Of a stretch of 38,107 nucleotides of DNA, positions 1-7,003 are shown piece after piece. Origin of the DNA: Rhodococcus sp. (in: high G+C Gram-positive bacteria). Lineage in GTDB: Bacteria > Actinomycetota > Actinomycetes > Mycobacteriales > Mycobacteriaceae. Made by a program: the position numbers and the translations under genes. The stretch is from contig NZ_JAHFVG010000053.1 in NCBI RefSeq assembly GCF_023264675.1, positions 1 to 38,107 of the forward strand, written 5' to 3'. Below the pieces are notes generated by a model. That model was not told the origin of the DNA. It searched no databases and saw only the letters and a list, made by a program, of their open reading frames with translations. Each line of letters starts with the position of its first letter. Positions within the stretch are counted from its first letter, which is position 1.

Positions 1-23
1 AAACGACAGAAAGGGTGCCTGCT

Positions 24-878
24 GTGAGCACGCCGCACAACGACGCCACCGAAGTGGCCGCATTCGACGCCGATGTCGAGGCGACCAAACAGGGCCTCGA
101 AGCGGAGCAGGCCGCTCAGGACCGCGAGACCGACGAGGCCATCGCTGCCGACGTGGCAGCGGCCAAGGGCGACGACGCCACTACCGACGACGTCATTGCC
201 GACGACGCCACCGAAGATGCAGCGGCAGAGGACACGACCGATGTGTCGGCCGAGTCCGAGGATCCCGTCGCGGACATGAAGGCTGCGCTTCGCCGCGCGC
301 CCGGTGACTGGTACGTCATCCACTCGTACGCAGGGTACGAGAACAAGGTCAAGGCCAACCTCGAGACTCGCGTCCAGAACCTCGACGTCGGTGACTACAT
401 CTTCCAGGTCGAGGTTCCGATCGAAGAAGTCACCGAGATCAAGAACGGTCAGCGCAAGCAGGTCAACCGCAAGGTACTGCCCGGCTACATCCTGGTCCGT
501 ATGGAGCTCAACGACGAGTCGTGGGGCGCCGTCCGCAACACCCCTGGCGTCACCGGCTTCGTCGGAGCCACCTCTCGCCCGTCCCCGCTGACGATCAACG
601 AGGTCGTCAAGTTCCTGATGCCGCAGCAGGGCCAGAAGAAGGACGCCAAGGCTGCCGGAACCACCGGAGACAGCGGAACCGAGTCCACGTCGAAGCCGAC
701 CATCGAGGTCGATTTCGAGGTCGGCGAGTCGGTCACCGTCATGGACGGCCCGTTCGCGACATTGCCGGCCAGCATCAGCGAGGTCAACGCCGAGCAGCAG
801 AAGCTCAAGGTGTTGGTATCCATCTTCGGCCGTGAAACTCCGGTCGAATTGGGCTTCACCCAGGTCGCGAAGATCTAG
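24..878 (+). CDS. nusG: Transcription termination/antitermination protein NusG
   Basis: NusG binds RNA polymerase and links it to Rho, or to the ribosome through S10. After an acidic, low-complexity N-terminal extension of about 90 residues rich in Asp, Ala, Glu and Thr, the NGN domain begins at GDWYVIHSYAGYENKVKANL. The KOW domain is at the C terminus (VGESVTVMDGPFATLPASI). A 25-residue hydrophilic linker rich in Lys, Gly, Ser and Thr separates the two. The GTG at 24 is preferred over the in-frame GTG at 15, because the AAAGG at 10-14 lies 9 nt before the former and directly abuts the latter. The gene precedes rplK, the usual order in actinobacteria. Upstream secE would lie outside the window. 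Identity is certain; only the start is open. Confidence 0.96.
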   Translation: MSTPHNDATEVAAFDADVEATKQGLEAEQAAQDRETDEAIAADVAAAKGDDATTDDVIADDATEDAAAEDTTDVSAESEDPVADMKAALRRAPGDWYVIHSYAGYENKVKANLETRVQNLDVGDYIFQVEVPIEEVTEIKNGQRKQVNRKVLPGYILVRMELNDESWGAVRNTPGVTGFVGATSRPSPLTINEVVKFLMPQQGQKKDAKAAGTTGDSGTESTSKPTIEVDFEVGESVTVMDGPFATLPASISEVNAEQQKLKVLVSIFGRETPVELGFTQVAKI

Positions 879-944
879 CGGCAGGCCCTCACAGAACTTG
901 CAGTAGTAACCGCAAGAAACCCGAGCGAATACAAGGAAAAAGAA

Positions 945-1379
945 ATGCCCCCGAAGAAGAAGAAGCTAGCCGGGATCATCAAGCTTCAGATCCAGGCCGG
1001 CGCCGCAAACCCGGCACCTCCCGTCGGCCCCGCACTGGGCCAGCACGGCGTCAACATCATGGAGTTCTGCAAGGCGTACAACGCAGCGACCGAGTCGCAG
1101 CGCGGAAACGTCGTGCCGGTCGAGATCTCGGTCTACGAAGACCGCACGTTCGACTTCAAGCTGAAGACTCCTCCGGCCGCCAAGCTGCTCCTCAAGGCTG
1201 CAGGCGTCGCCAAGGGCTCCGGCGAGCCGCACAAGACCAAGGTCGCCAAGGTGACCATGGATCAGGTCCGCGAGATCGCCAAGACCAAGGCAGAAGACCT
1301 CAACGCCAACGACATCGATCAGGCCGCGAAGATCATCGCCGGTACTGCACGCTCGATGGGCATCACGGTCGAAGGCTGA
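945..1379 (+). CDS. rplK: 50S ribosomal protein L11
   Basis: L11 forms the base of the L7/L12 stalk with the GTPase-associated 23S rRNA and is the target region of thiostrepton-type antibiotics. The 144-residue protein has the expected length. It carries the L11 N-terminal domain ([20 protein letters not shown]), with the proline-rich drug-contact segment, and the C-terminal rRNA-binding domain ending in [15 protein letters not shown] at 945 is preceded by an AAGGA at 934-938. The gene lies 66 nt after nusG and 80 nt before rplA, so rplK and rplA form the classical L11-L1 pair. Nothing unusual was seen. Confidence 0.98.
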
Positions 1380-1408
1380 TTCAGCCACCCCCAGCTCTAC
1401 ATGTGGGA

Positions 1409-1423
1409 GGGCCTGCCAGGCCC
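1409..1423 (+). other. Small RNA hairpin between rplK and rplA
   Basis: GGGCCTGCCAGGCCC is self-complementary around a central C, so it could form a tight hairpin in the rplK-rplA message. It lies about 37 nt before the rplA start. L1 autoregulates L11-L1 operons in other bacteria by binding an rRNA mimic, so a translational role is possible. The L1-binding consensus itself was not recognised here. Confidence 0.3.
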
Positions 1424-1459
1424 GTCAACCACACTGAACTCACGATTGGACAGCAACAC

Positions 1460-2179
1460 ATGGCAAAGCGCAGCAAGGCCTACCTCGAGCAGGCCGCAAA
1501 GGTCAACGCCGACAACCTCTACTCGCCGCTCGAAGCAGCGAAGTTGGCGAAGGACACCGCGTCGAGCAAGTTCGACGCAACGGTCGAGGTCGCAGTGCGC
1601 CTCGGCGTCGATCCTCGCAAGGCAGATCAGATGGTGCGCGGCACCGTCAACCTTCCCCACGGCACCGGCAAGACCGCTCGGGTCATCGTTTTCGCCGCTG
1701 GTGAGAAGGCTGCCGAAGCTGAGGCAGCAGGGGCCGACGTCGTCGGCGCCGAAGATCTGATCGAGCGCATCCAGGGCGGTTTCCTGGACTTCGACGCAGC
1801 GATCGCTACCCCGGACCAGATGGCCAAGGTCGGCCGCATCGCCCGCGTCCTCGGACCGCGTGGCCTGATGCCGAACCCGAAGACGGGCACCGTCACCAAC
1901 GATGTGACCAAGGCCGTCAACGACATCAAGGGCGGAAAGATCAACTTCCGCGTCGACAAGCAGTCCAACCTGCACTTCGTCATCGGCAAGGCATCGTTCG
2001 ACGACACCAAGCTGGTGGAGAACTACGGCGCCGCACTCGACGAGATCCTCCGCGCGAAGCCGTCTTCGGCCAAGGGCCGCTACGTCAAGAAGGTCACCGT
2101 CTCCACGACCACCGGACCGGGAATCCCCGTCGATCCGAACCGCACGCGTAACCTCCTCGAGGACGACGCGGACGCGTAA
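1460..2179 (+). CDS. rplA: 50S ribosomal protein L1
   Basis: L1 binds 23S rRNA at the mobile L1 stalk, helps release deacylated tRNA, and usually represses its own operon. The 239-residue protein has the family's expected size. It contains the signature region GPRGLMPNPKTGTVT and the segment GGKINFRVDKQSNLH. The reading frame is open 57 nt further upstream to an ATG at 1403, but MAKRSKAYLEQ at 1460 matches the family N terminus and has a purine-rich GATTGGA 9 nt upstream, so 1460 is used. A strong intrinsic terminator follows 13 nt after the stop. Confidence 0.97.
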   Translation: MAKRSKAYLEQAAKVNADNLYSPLEAAKLAKDTASSKFDATVEVAVRLGVDPRKADQMVRGTVNLPHGTGKTARVIVFAAGEKAAEAEAAGADVVGAEDLIERIQGGFLDFDAAIATPDQMAKVGRIARVLGPRGLMPNPKTGTVTNDVTKAVNDIKGGKINFRVDKQSNLHFVIGKASFDDTKLVENYGAALDEILRAKPSSAKGRYVKKVTVSTTTGPGIPVDPNRTRNLLEDDADA

Positions 2180-2192
2180 GCACCAAGCATCG

Positions 2193-2226
2193 AAAAGGCC
2201 GGCTCCCCTCGGGGGCCGGCCTTTTT
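2193..2226 (+). terminator. Intrinsic terminator after rplA
   Basis: The arm AAAAGGCCGGC (2193-2203) pairs with GCCGGCCTTTT (2215-2225), with an additional C/G-rich inner stem. A run of T residues follows immediately. This is a textbook rho-independent terminator closing the nusG-rplK-rplA unit. The A/T tracts flanking the GC stem would also allow some termination of minus-strand transcripts leaving the hydrolase genes. Confidence 0.9.
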
Positions 2227-2245
2227 CGTTGTTCCCGGAGGTTCG

Positions 2246-2295
2246 GACCGAATGCCGCCCTCGCTCGGTGGTGAGACCGAATGCCGCCCTCGCTC
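2246..2295. repeat. Two 21-bp direct repeats
   Basis: The same 21 bases, starting GACCGAATGCCGCC and ending TCGCTC, occur at 2246-2266 and again at 2275-2295. They are separated by 8 bp. The second copy overlaps the stop codon of the minus-strand hydrolase. The identity is exact by eye. It could be a small intergenic duplication or a protein-binding pair. Confidence 0.8.
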
Positions 2296-3196
2296 ACGCC
2301 CGCGCGAAGTTCGAGCCCAACTCCCCGAGGATTTCGTCCCACAGCGGCCGCGGGAGGTCGTGACCCATTCCGCCGATCAGGTGCAGGGACGACCCCTTCA
2401 CCGCCCGGGCGATCGCCTTACCCCCGGAGGGGCGCATGAGCCGGTCCGCGCGCCCGTGGATCACGACGGTCGGCGACGCGATCTGCGCCGCGATACGACG
2501 AAGACTTCCGGTACCGGTGACGGCTGCCATCTGGCGGAGCGAGCCGGCGGGATTGTAGTTCCTGTCGTACATTTCGCCCGCGGTGACGAGCAGTTCGTCG
2601 ATCGGCGTCGGGTAGGCGGGGCTACCGATGATGCGTCGGGCGTTGGCCGAGTGCGCGACGATCTGTTCCCGCGTCGCCGTCGGGCCAGGTCCTTTCATCA
2701 GAGGCAGCAGGGCTCGTGGATCGGGCGGTGGAAGGAATGCTTCGTTGGTGCTGGAGAAGATGATGGCGGTGCTCAGTACTCGCTCGGGGTAGAGCCCGGC
2801 GAATATTTGAGCGATCATTCCGCCCATCGAGGCGCCGACGACGTGCACCTGCGGAATCTCCAGGTAGTCGAGGAGCCCTTTGGTGTCGAGTGCCATGTCC
2901 TGGAGCGTGTACGGAACCTTGCTCGACGCCCCGAGTTCGGTGCGGAGCAGACGGAGCAGAGTCGAGCCCTCGATGCGCTGACCGTCCATCTTCGTCGACA
3001 GTCCGATGTCTCGGTTGTCGAATCTGATGACACGAAAGCCTTGTTCGACGATCCGCTCGCAGAACTCCTTCGGCCACAGAGTCATCTGCGCGCTGAGGCC
3101 CATGATCATCAGAACCACAGGATCTTCGGGGTTGCCCATGTCCTCGTAGGCGATCTCGATGTCGTTCGAGGGTGCGAAACCTGTGCGTGACTGCAT
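2294..3196 (-). CDS. Alpha/beta-fold hydrolase
   Basis: This 300-residue protein is a probable serine hydrolase (esterase or lipase type) of unknown substrate. It shows the full alpha/beta-hydrolase triad: nucleophile elbow GASMGG with Ser123, acid Asp251 in HGRADRLMRP, and His279 in GGMGHDLP. The oxyanion-hole strand is VVLMIMGLSAQ near residues 27-37. There is no signal peptide, so it should be cytosolic. The start codon lies 9 nt after the stop of the CocE-like gene upstream on the same strand, so the two are likely cotranscribed. M. tuberculosis carries a lipase-family gene (lipG) in the equivalent rplA-rplJ interval. Orthology with it is possible but not shown here. Confidence 0.88.
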   Translation of the reverse strand: MQSRTGFAPSNDIEIAYEDMGNPEDPVVLMIMGLSAQMTLWPKEFCERIVEQGFRVIRFDNRDIGLSTKMDGQRIEGSTLLRLLRTELGASSKVPYTLQDMALDTKGLLDYLEIPQVHVVGASMGGMIAQIFAGLYPERVLSTAIIFSSTNEAFLPPPDPRALLPLMKGPGPTATREQIVAHSANARRIIGSPAYPTPIDELLVTAGEMYDRNYNPAGSLRQMAAVTGTGSLRRIAAQIASPTVVIHGRADRLMRPSGGKAIARAVKGSSLHLIGGMGHDLPRPLWDEILGELGSNFARA

Positions 3197-3205
3197 GTAT
3201 CTCCT

Positions 3206-5176
3206 TCACCAGCCAGGGTCGTCGAGCAGTGGCACGACGAGGTAGCTGGGGTTCTCGGTGTCGATGTCGACGTCTTGCGTGGCGCCGCGGGTGCGCAGCA
3301 GGTCGGGGAGTATCGGCATGAAACGTGGTGCGTCGGTGGCGAAGACGTCGACGCGGAGTCGGTGGCCGACGGCGATGAGCGCTTCGGTGGTGAGCAGATC
3401 GATGTCGAGTTCGATGGGCTCGCCCAGTGGCACCGGCAGTAGCGACTCCTCGGTCAGTGGGTGGTGCGGGCGGGTGTAGTCCCCGTGGGGGGCGAACAGA
3501 GACAGCTCGTCGTCGACGGCGCGGCGCGTCGCCAGGAGGGCGCCGTTGGTCAGTACGGTCGACTTTCCTTCCGGGTCGACGTCGCAGACCATGATCGCCC
3601 AGAGTGCCTCGGGCGCATGGCAGATCACTCGCAGGTGCAGGTTCATCGGACCGGAGAGAACGGTGGGCGCCTGCGCCGCCGCGGTGGTGAAACTGATCGC
3701 GCCCTTCTCGGCGAATCGATTGTCGTAGGTGAACCCGCCGCCGAACAGTGCGGTGACGCCCGCAAGGACCTGTGTCGTGTCGCGAGAGACGATCGATCGA
3801 AGCGTCGGCCGCACCGAGAAATGACCGCGCGATCCGTCGTTGTGCGTGGTCAGGCTTCCGTCGGCGCCTGCATGGCGTGCTGTGCCGGACGATACGGCCG
3901 ACAGATACAGGCGCGATGGCGTGGCCCTCGGGGCGGGGAACCGGCCGTGCGCAGTCCACCCTCCGCCTTGCCGTCGCAACGTCACCGGTCCGTACTTCTC
4001 GATGCCGTTGTCCTCGTCGCGAAGCCAGCGGTCGAACCACGCGCGTTCGAGGACGTCGAGACGAGGGGGGAACCCGGGATCGCCGAATCCGATTCCGGGA
4101 TTGCCGTGGTAGCCGTCGCCGACGAGGAGTTGTTTGTGTCCGCGCTCGAGCGAGAGGCGGTTGTAGATGTCGGGGGCCGAGCCGCCGAAGATGTCGTGCC
4201 AGCACCCGTAGACGAACGTCGGAGCGGTGATGTCCTCGATGTCCGCGTCGATCTCGGCGTAGTAGGGATCGTCGTAGATCCTCCGATCACCGCCGGTGAG
4301 AAAGCCTTTGGCGAGATCGAGAAGATTGGTGGCGGGGGACGAGAGCCTGTCGTGCAGCCAGGTCGCGATGTCGAGATCGCGAACCGAGGGCACCCATTTG
4401 AGCCCGTTCACCGCGGTGAGCCACAACGGAATGAACAACGACGGTGCGCCGCCGGTCGCGAAGATCTCGCGAACGATGTCCACCGAACCTTCCACGGCGA
4501 ATACGGCTTCGAGGCCTGCAGGCTGTTTCGCTGCCGTCTGCAATGCGTTGATCGCCGAGTAGGAGATGCCCGACATTCCGATTCGGCCGTTGCACCACGG
4601 TTGAGTGCTCGCCCACTCGATCACCTCGAGTGAATCCTGTTGCTCACGCGACCCGAGAATGTCCCAGACGCCGGTGGAGGAACCGGTCCCTCGCACGTCG
4701 ACCATCAGTTGGACGTAGCCACTGCGCACGAGATGTCGATTGACGGAGAGGAGGTCGGCGGCGCCGCCCGCGACCACCCGGGTGATCTCGGTGATGCCGT
4801 CGAACGGCCTACCCGACAGATCGAAGCGACGGGAGAGAACTCTGAGCATCGGGCCGACGACGGGCGCACTCAGGATGGTGTCGACGCTCTTGATGAGAAG
4901 TTTGTTGTAAGGCGTGATGTTCAGGACGGTGGGGAAATCACCCTCGATGGCGCGTCCGGACGCATCCGCGGGTCGAAAGACGTACGCGCGGAGTACGGTT
5001 CCGTCGCTCATCGGTATCGGCACATCGGCGGTGACCAGGACGCGTGGGTAGCGGGGAGTATCGCGAGCGATCTCGCTCCAGATCAACGCCGCCTCGCCGC
5101 CGCTCGGATCCCGCTCTTGCCACGGGGGCACCGACTGCCCTGGGCGAAGGAGGGGACGTGGCTGCGCTGCCGTCAT
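3206..5176 (-). CDS. CocE/NonD family (X-Pro dipeptidyl-peptidase S15-like) hydrolase
   Basis: This 656-residue protein has the architecture of cocaine esterase and X-prolyl dipeptidyl peptidases: an alpha/beta-hydrolase core with helical insertion and a C-terminal galactose-binding-like jelly-roll. An N-terminal strand (PMSDGTVLRAYVFRPA) leads to VDVRGTGSSTG, then the nucleophile motif GISYS with Ser205, Asp328 in GCWHDIFGG and His357 in GDGYHGNPG. The C-terminal part, from about residue 400, carries typical family strands such as RLYLS and IELDIDLLTTEALIAVGHRLRVDVFATDAPRF. It probably hydrolyses esters or amides; the substrate is unknown. No signal peptide is evident. ATG at 5176 fits the family and has an imperfect palindrome immediately upstream. 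Confidence 0.88.
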   Translation of the reverse strand: MTAAQPRPLLRPGQSVPPWQERDPSGGEAALIWSEIARDTPRYPRVLVTADVPIPMSDGTVLRAYVFRPADASGRAIEGDFPTVLNITPYNKLLIKSVDTILSAPVVGPMLRVLSRRFDLSGRPFDGITEITRVVAGGAADLLSVNRHLVRSGYVQLMVDVRGTGSSTGVWDILGSREQQDSLEVIEWASTQPWCNGRIGMSGISYSAINALQTAAKQPAGLEAVFAVEGSVDIVREIFATGGAPSLFIPLWLTAVNGLKWVPSVRDLDIATWLHDRLSSPATNLLDLAKGFLTGGDRRIYDDPYYAEIDADIEDITAPTFVYGCWHDIFGGSAPDIYNRLSLERGHKQLLVGDGYHGNPGIGFGDPGFPPRLDVLERAWFDRWLRDEDNGIEKYGPVTLRRQGGGWTAHGRFPAPRATPSRLYLSAVSSGTARHAGADGSLTTHNDGSRGHFSVRPTLRSIVSRDTTQVLAGVTALFGGGFTYDNRFAEKGAISFTTAAAQAPTVLSGPMNLHLRVICHAPEALWAIMVCDVDPEGKSTVLTNGALLATRRAVDDELSLFAPHGDYTRPHHPLTEESLLPVPLGEPIELDIDLLTTEALIAVGHRLRVDVFATDAPRFMPILPDLLRTRGATQDVDIDTENPSYLVVPLLDDPGW

Positions 5177-5181
5177 ATATT

Positions 5182-5195
5182 TGATTGAACAGTCA
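5182..5195. promoter_or_regulatory. Candidate operator upstream of the hydrolase pair
   Basis: TGATTGAACAGTCA is an imperfect 14-bp palindrome, with symmetric TGA.TG..CA.TCA positions. It lies 6 bp before the start codon of the CocE-like gene. Its size and placement resemble TetR-family operators. No regulator gene is adjacent, so the assignment is tentative. Confidence 0.3.
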
Positions 5196-5285
5196 GCAAT
5201 GCCCTTTTGTCTCGCTCAGCCGCATTGTTGTTGCCGCTGACAATCTCCGTGCGTGGTCGTGGTGCGTGCTCACAGTGCGCTCGTT

Positions 5286-5315
5286 TTGGAGTTCCTCGCC
5301 GACCTGGGGTACTCT
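5286..5315 (+). promoter_or_regulatory. Candidate promoter for rplJL
   Basis: TTGGAG at 5286-5291 and TACTCT at 5310-5315 are separated by 18 bp and resemble -35 and -10 elements of the primary actinobacterial sigma factor. A transcript from here would have a leader of about 300 nt before rplJ, consistent with the leader structure downstream. Confidence 0.4.
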
Positions 5316-5439
5316 CACCAACGGTTCTGGATCGGATAGTTCGGCTTGGAACCGCCCAATCAAGTTCTACCCAAGACCGTTGGTCACCGCTTTCTCGAGG
5401 GCATGTCCTGACAGATGCGCGGTTGAAGGTCCGAGAAGT

Positions 5440-5617
5440 TGTCGGACGGCCCACGCAGGAGAACGAGGTAAGGGACCTGTTCGACGCTCCACCGGTGCTT
5501 CTTCAGACCAGCGGTTGTCATCCATGTCTACGCCCCGTGTGCTCCTGCACCGGGGCGTTCGTCGTTTCTGCCGGACCTCTCGCGATCGACATTACTTCCC
5601 ACGAGAGGAGGCGAAGT
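5440..5617 (+). promoter_or_regulatory. rplJ 5' leader (candidate L10 leader with hairpin)
   Basis: The 411 bp between the CocE-like gene and rplJ contain no credible gene. The part nearest rplJ holds a strong hairpin: ACGCCCCGTG at 5530-5539 pairs with CACCGGGGCGT at 5548-5558 with one bulged base. It is followed by a T-rich stretch and then the Shine-Dalgarno AGAGGAGG at 5604-5611. Autoregulatory L10 leaders bound by L10(L12)4 precede rplJ in many bacteria. The position fits, but a kink-turn was not confirmed by eye. Confidence 0.5.
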
Positions 5618-6199
5618 ATGGCAAAGCCCGAAAAGATCTCCGCAGTTTCGGAGATCACCGAACAGTTCAAAGGATCGACGGCTGCCGTCGTCACGGAATA
5701 CCGCGGACTGTCGGTATCCGGTCTGACACAGCTCCGGCGTGCGCTCGGAGACAGTGCCACTTACTCCGTCGCCAAGAACACCCTGGTCAAGCGCGCTGCT
5801 GCCGATGCTGGCATCACCGGGCTGGACGAGTTGTTCGTCGGACCGACCGCCATTGCATTCATCAAGGGCGAGCCGGTCGACGCAGCGAAGGCCATCAAGG
5901 CTTTCGCCAAGGACAACAAGGCCTTGGTCGTCAAGGGCGGCTACATGGACGGCGCAACGCTGTCCGTGGACGAGATCAACAAGATCGCGGACCTCGAGTC
6001 CCGCGAGATCTTGCTGGCAAAGCTCGCAGGCGCCATGAAGGGCAACTTGTCGAAGGCTGCAGGCCTGTTCAACGCTCCCGCATCGCAGTTCGCCCGCTTG
6101 GCGTTCGCGTTGCAGGAGAAGAAGGCTGCCGGCGCACCCGCCGCGGCCGAGGCACCTGCAGAAGCAGAAGCACCGGCGGAAGCTCCCGCCGAAAGCTGA
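5618..6199 (+). CDS. rplJ: 50S ribosomal protein L10
   Basis: L10 anchors the L7/L12 dimers to the ribosome and typically represses its own operon through the mRNA leader. The 193-residue protein begins MAKPEKISAVSEITEQFKGS and contains the L10 signature TEYRGLSVSGLTQLRRAL and the segment VAKNTLVKRAA. It ends in an Ala/Glu/Pro-rich tail, preceded by the helical L7/L12-binding region. The frame is open far upstream to 5207. ATG at 5618, with AGAGGAGG 6 nt before it, is clearly the true start. rplL follows 81 nt downstream. Confidence 0.97.
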   Translation: MAKPEKISAVSEITEQFKGSTAAVVTEYRGLSVSGLTQLRRALGDSATYSVAKNTLVKRAAADAGITGLDELFVGPTAIAFIKGEPVDAAKAIKAFAKDNKALVVKGGYMDGATLSVDEINKIADLESREILLAKLAGAMKGNLSKAAGLFNAPASQFARLAFALQEKKAAGAPAAAEAPAEAEAPAEAPAES

Positions 6200-6280
6200 T
6201 CCGCTGGCATTAGCGAACAGCTCAACCCACCACCATGTCGCGGATCAGCGACTCGGTACTTATAGGAAGGACCCGCCACC

Positions 6281-6667
6281 ATGGCGAAGCTCAGCACCGA
6301 AGAATTGCTCGACCAGTTCAAGGAGCTCACCCTCCTCGAGCTCAGCGAGTTCGTGAAGGCATTCGAGGAGACCTTCGAGGTCACCGCAGCCGCTCCCGTC
6401 GCCGTTGCAGCAGCAGGCGGCGCAGGCGCACCGGCTGAGGCAGCCGAAGAGCAGGACGAGTTCGACGTCATCCTCGAGTCGGCCGGCGACAAGAAGATCC
6501 AGGTCATCAAGGTCGTCCGTGAGGTCGTTTCCGGCCTGGGCCTGAAGGAAGCCAAGGATCTCGTCGAGAGCGCTCCGAAGGCAATCCTCGAGAAGGTCGC
6601 CAAGGACGCAGCCGAGGCTGCCAAGGAGAAGCTCGAAGCAGCAGGCGCGAAGATCTCCGTCAAGTAA
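6281..6667 (+). CDS. rplL: 50S ribosomal protein L7/L12
   Basis: This is the multicopy stalk protein that recruits translational GTPases. The 128-residue protein has an N-terminal dimerisation helix (LLDQFKELTLLELSEFVKAF), an Ala/Gly-rich hinge near residues 36-58, and the C-terminal globular domain (DEFDVILESAGDKKIQVIKV and GLGLKEAKDLVESAPKAI). AGGAAGG lies about 10 nt before ATG at 6281. A strong hairpin terminator 39 nt after the stop separates it from the Mce operon. Confidence 0.98.
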   Translation: MAKLSTEELLDQFKELTLLELSEFVKAFEETFEVTAAAPVAVAAAGGAGAPAEAAEEQDEFDVILESAGDKKIQVIKVVREVVSGLGLKEAKDLVESAPKAILEKVAKDAAEAAKEKLEAAGAKISVK

Positions 6668-6705
6668 TTCTTGCCGGACCGATTTCGGTCAGTTCTTCTG
6701 TTCGT

Positions 6706-6743
6706 CACGAAGGGCCATTCCCGTCAGGGAGTGGCCCTTCGTG
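6706..6743 (+). terminator. Intrinsic terminator after rplL
   Basis: CACGAAGGGCCATTCC (6706-6721) pairs with GGAGTGGCCCTTCGTG (6728-6743) over 16 positions with a single G-U pair and a 6-nt loop. The run of T residues after it is short (CATTTCC), as is common in actinobacteria. It closes the rplJL unit. Confidence 0.8.
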
Positions 6744-6904
6744 CATTTCCGATCAAGGTATTTGTCACCTGTCCGGTGCAATTTTCTGTGTCGGTTCACA
6801 ACGGTTGGACATTGGGTTCTGTCACAAATCGGGCGAGTCCTGCGCGTGTTGCCGTGATATGAGCCACACTGAGTCCAGGACCGCAGCCCGGGTCGGGGAA
6901 GTTA

Positions 6905-6954
6905 TTACTGGGCAGTAAGCTCCTGTGTCGGTGTGGACACTCGTGTGCGATAGA
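6905..6954 (+). promoter_or_regulatory. Promoter and candidate operator of the mce operon
   Basis: The 324 bp between rplL and mceG hold no gene. TTACTGGGCAGTAA at 6905-6918 has two perfect 6-bp arms around GG and looks like an operator for a TetR-type repressor. GATAGA at 6949-6954 is a plausible -10 element, about 50 nt before the mceG start. No clear -35 was seen; GTGTCG at 6925-6930 is the best-spaced candidate. The regulator is not encoded nearby. Confidence 0.5.
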
Positions 6955-7003
6955 GTGACCCAACCCACATCCGGGTCGATGTGAACGAACTGTGGAGGTC
7001 AGC

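Noticed and set aside
2622..4205. 527-codon open frame on the minus strand
   Set aside because: It overlaps the two hydrolase genes in another frame and is a run of Arg, His, Pro and Ser residues typical of frame-shifted high-GC DNA.
5207..5617. N-terminally extended rplJ reading frame
   Set aside because: The extension is not L10-like; the Shine-Dalgarno sequence and family N terminus both point to the ATG at 5618.
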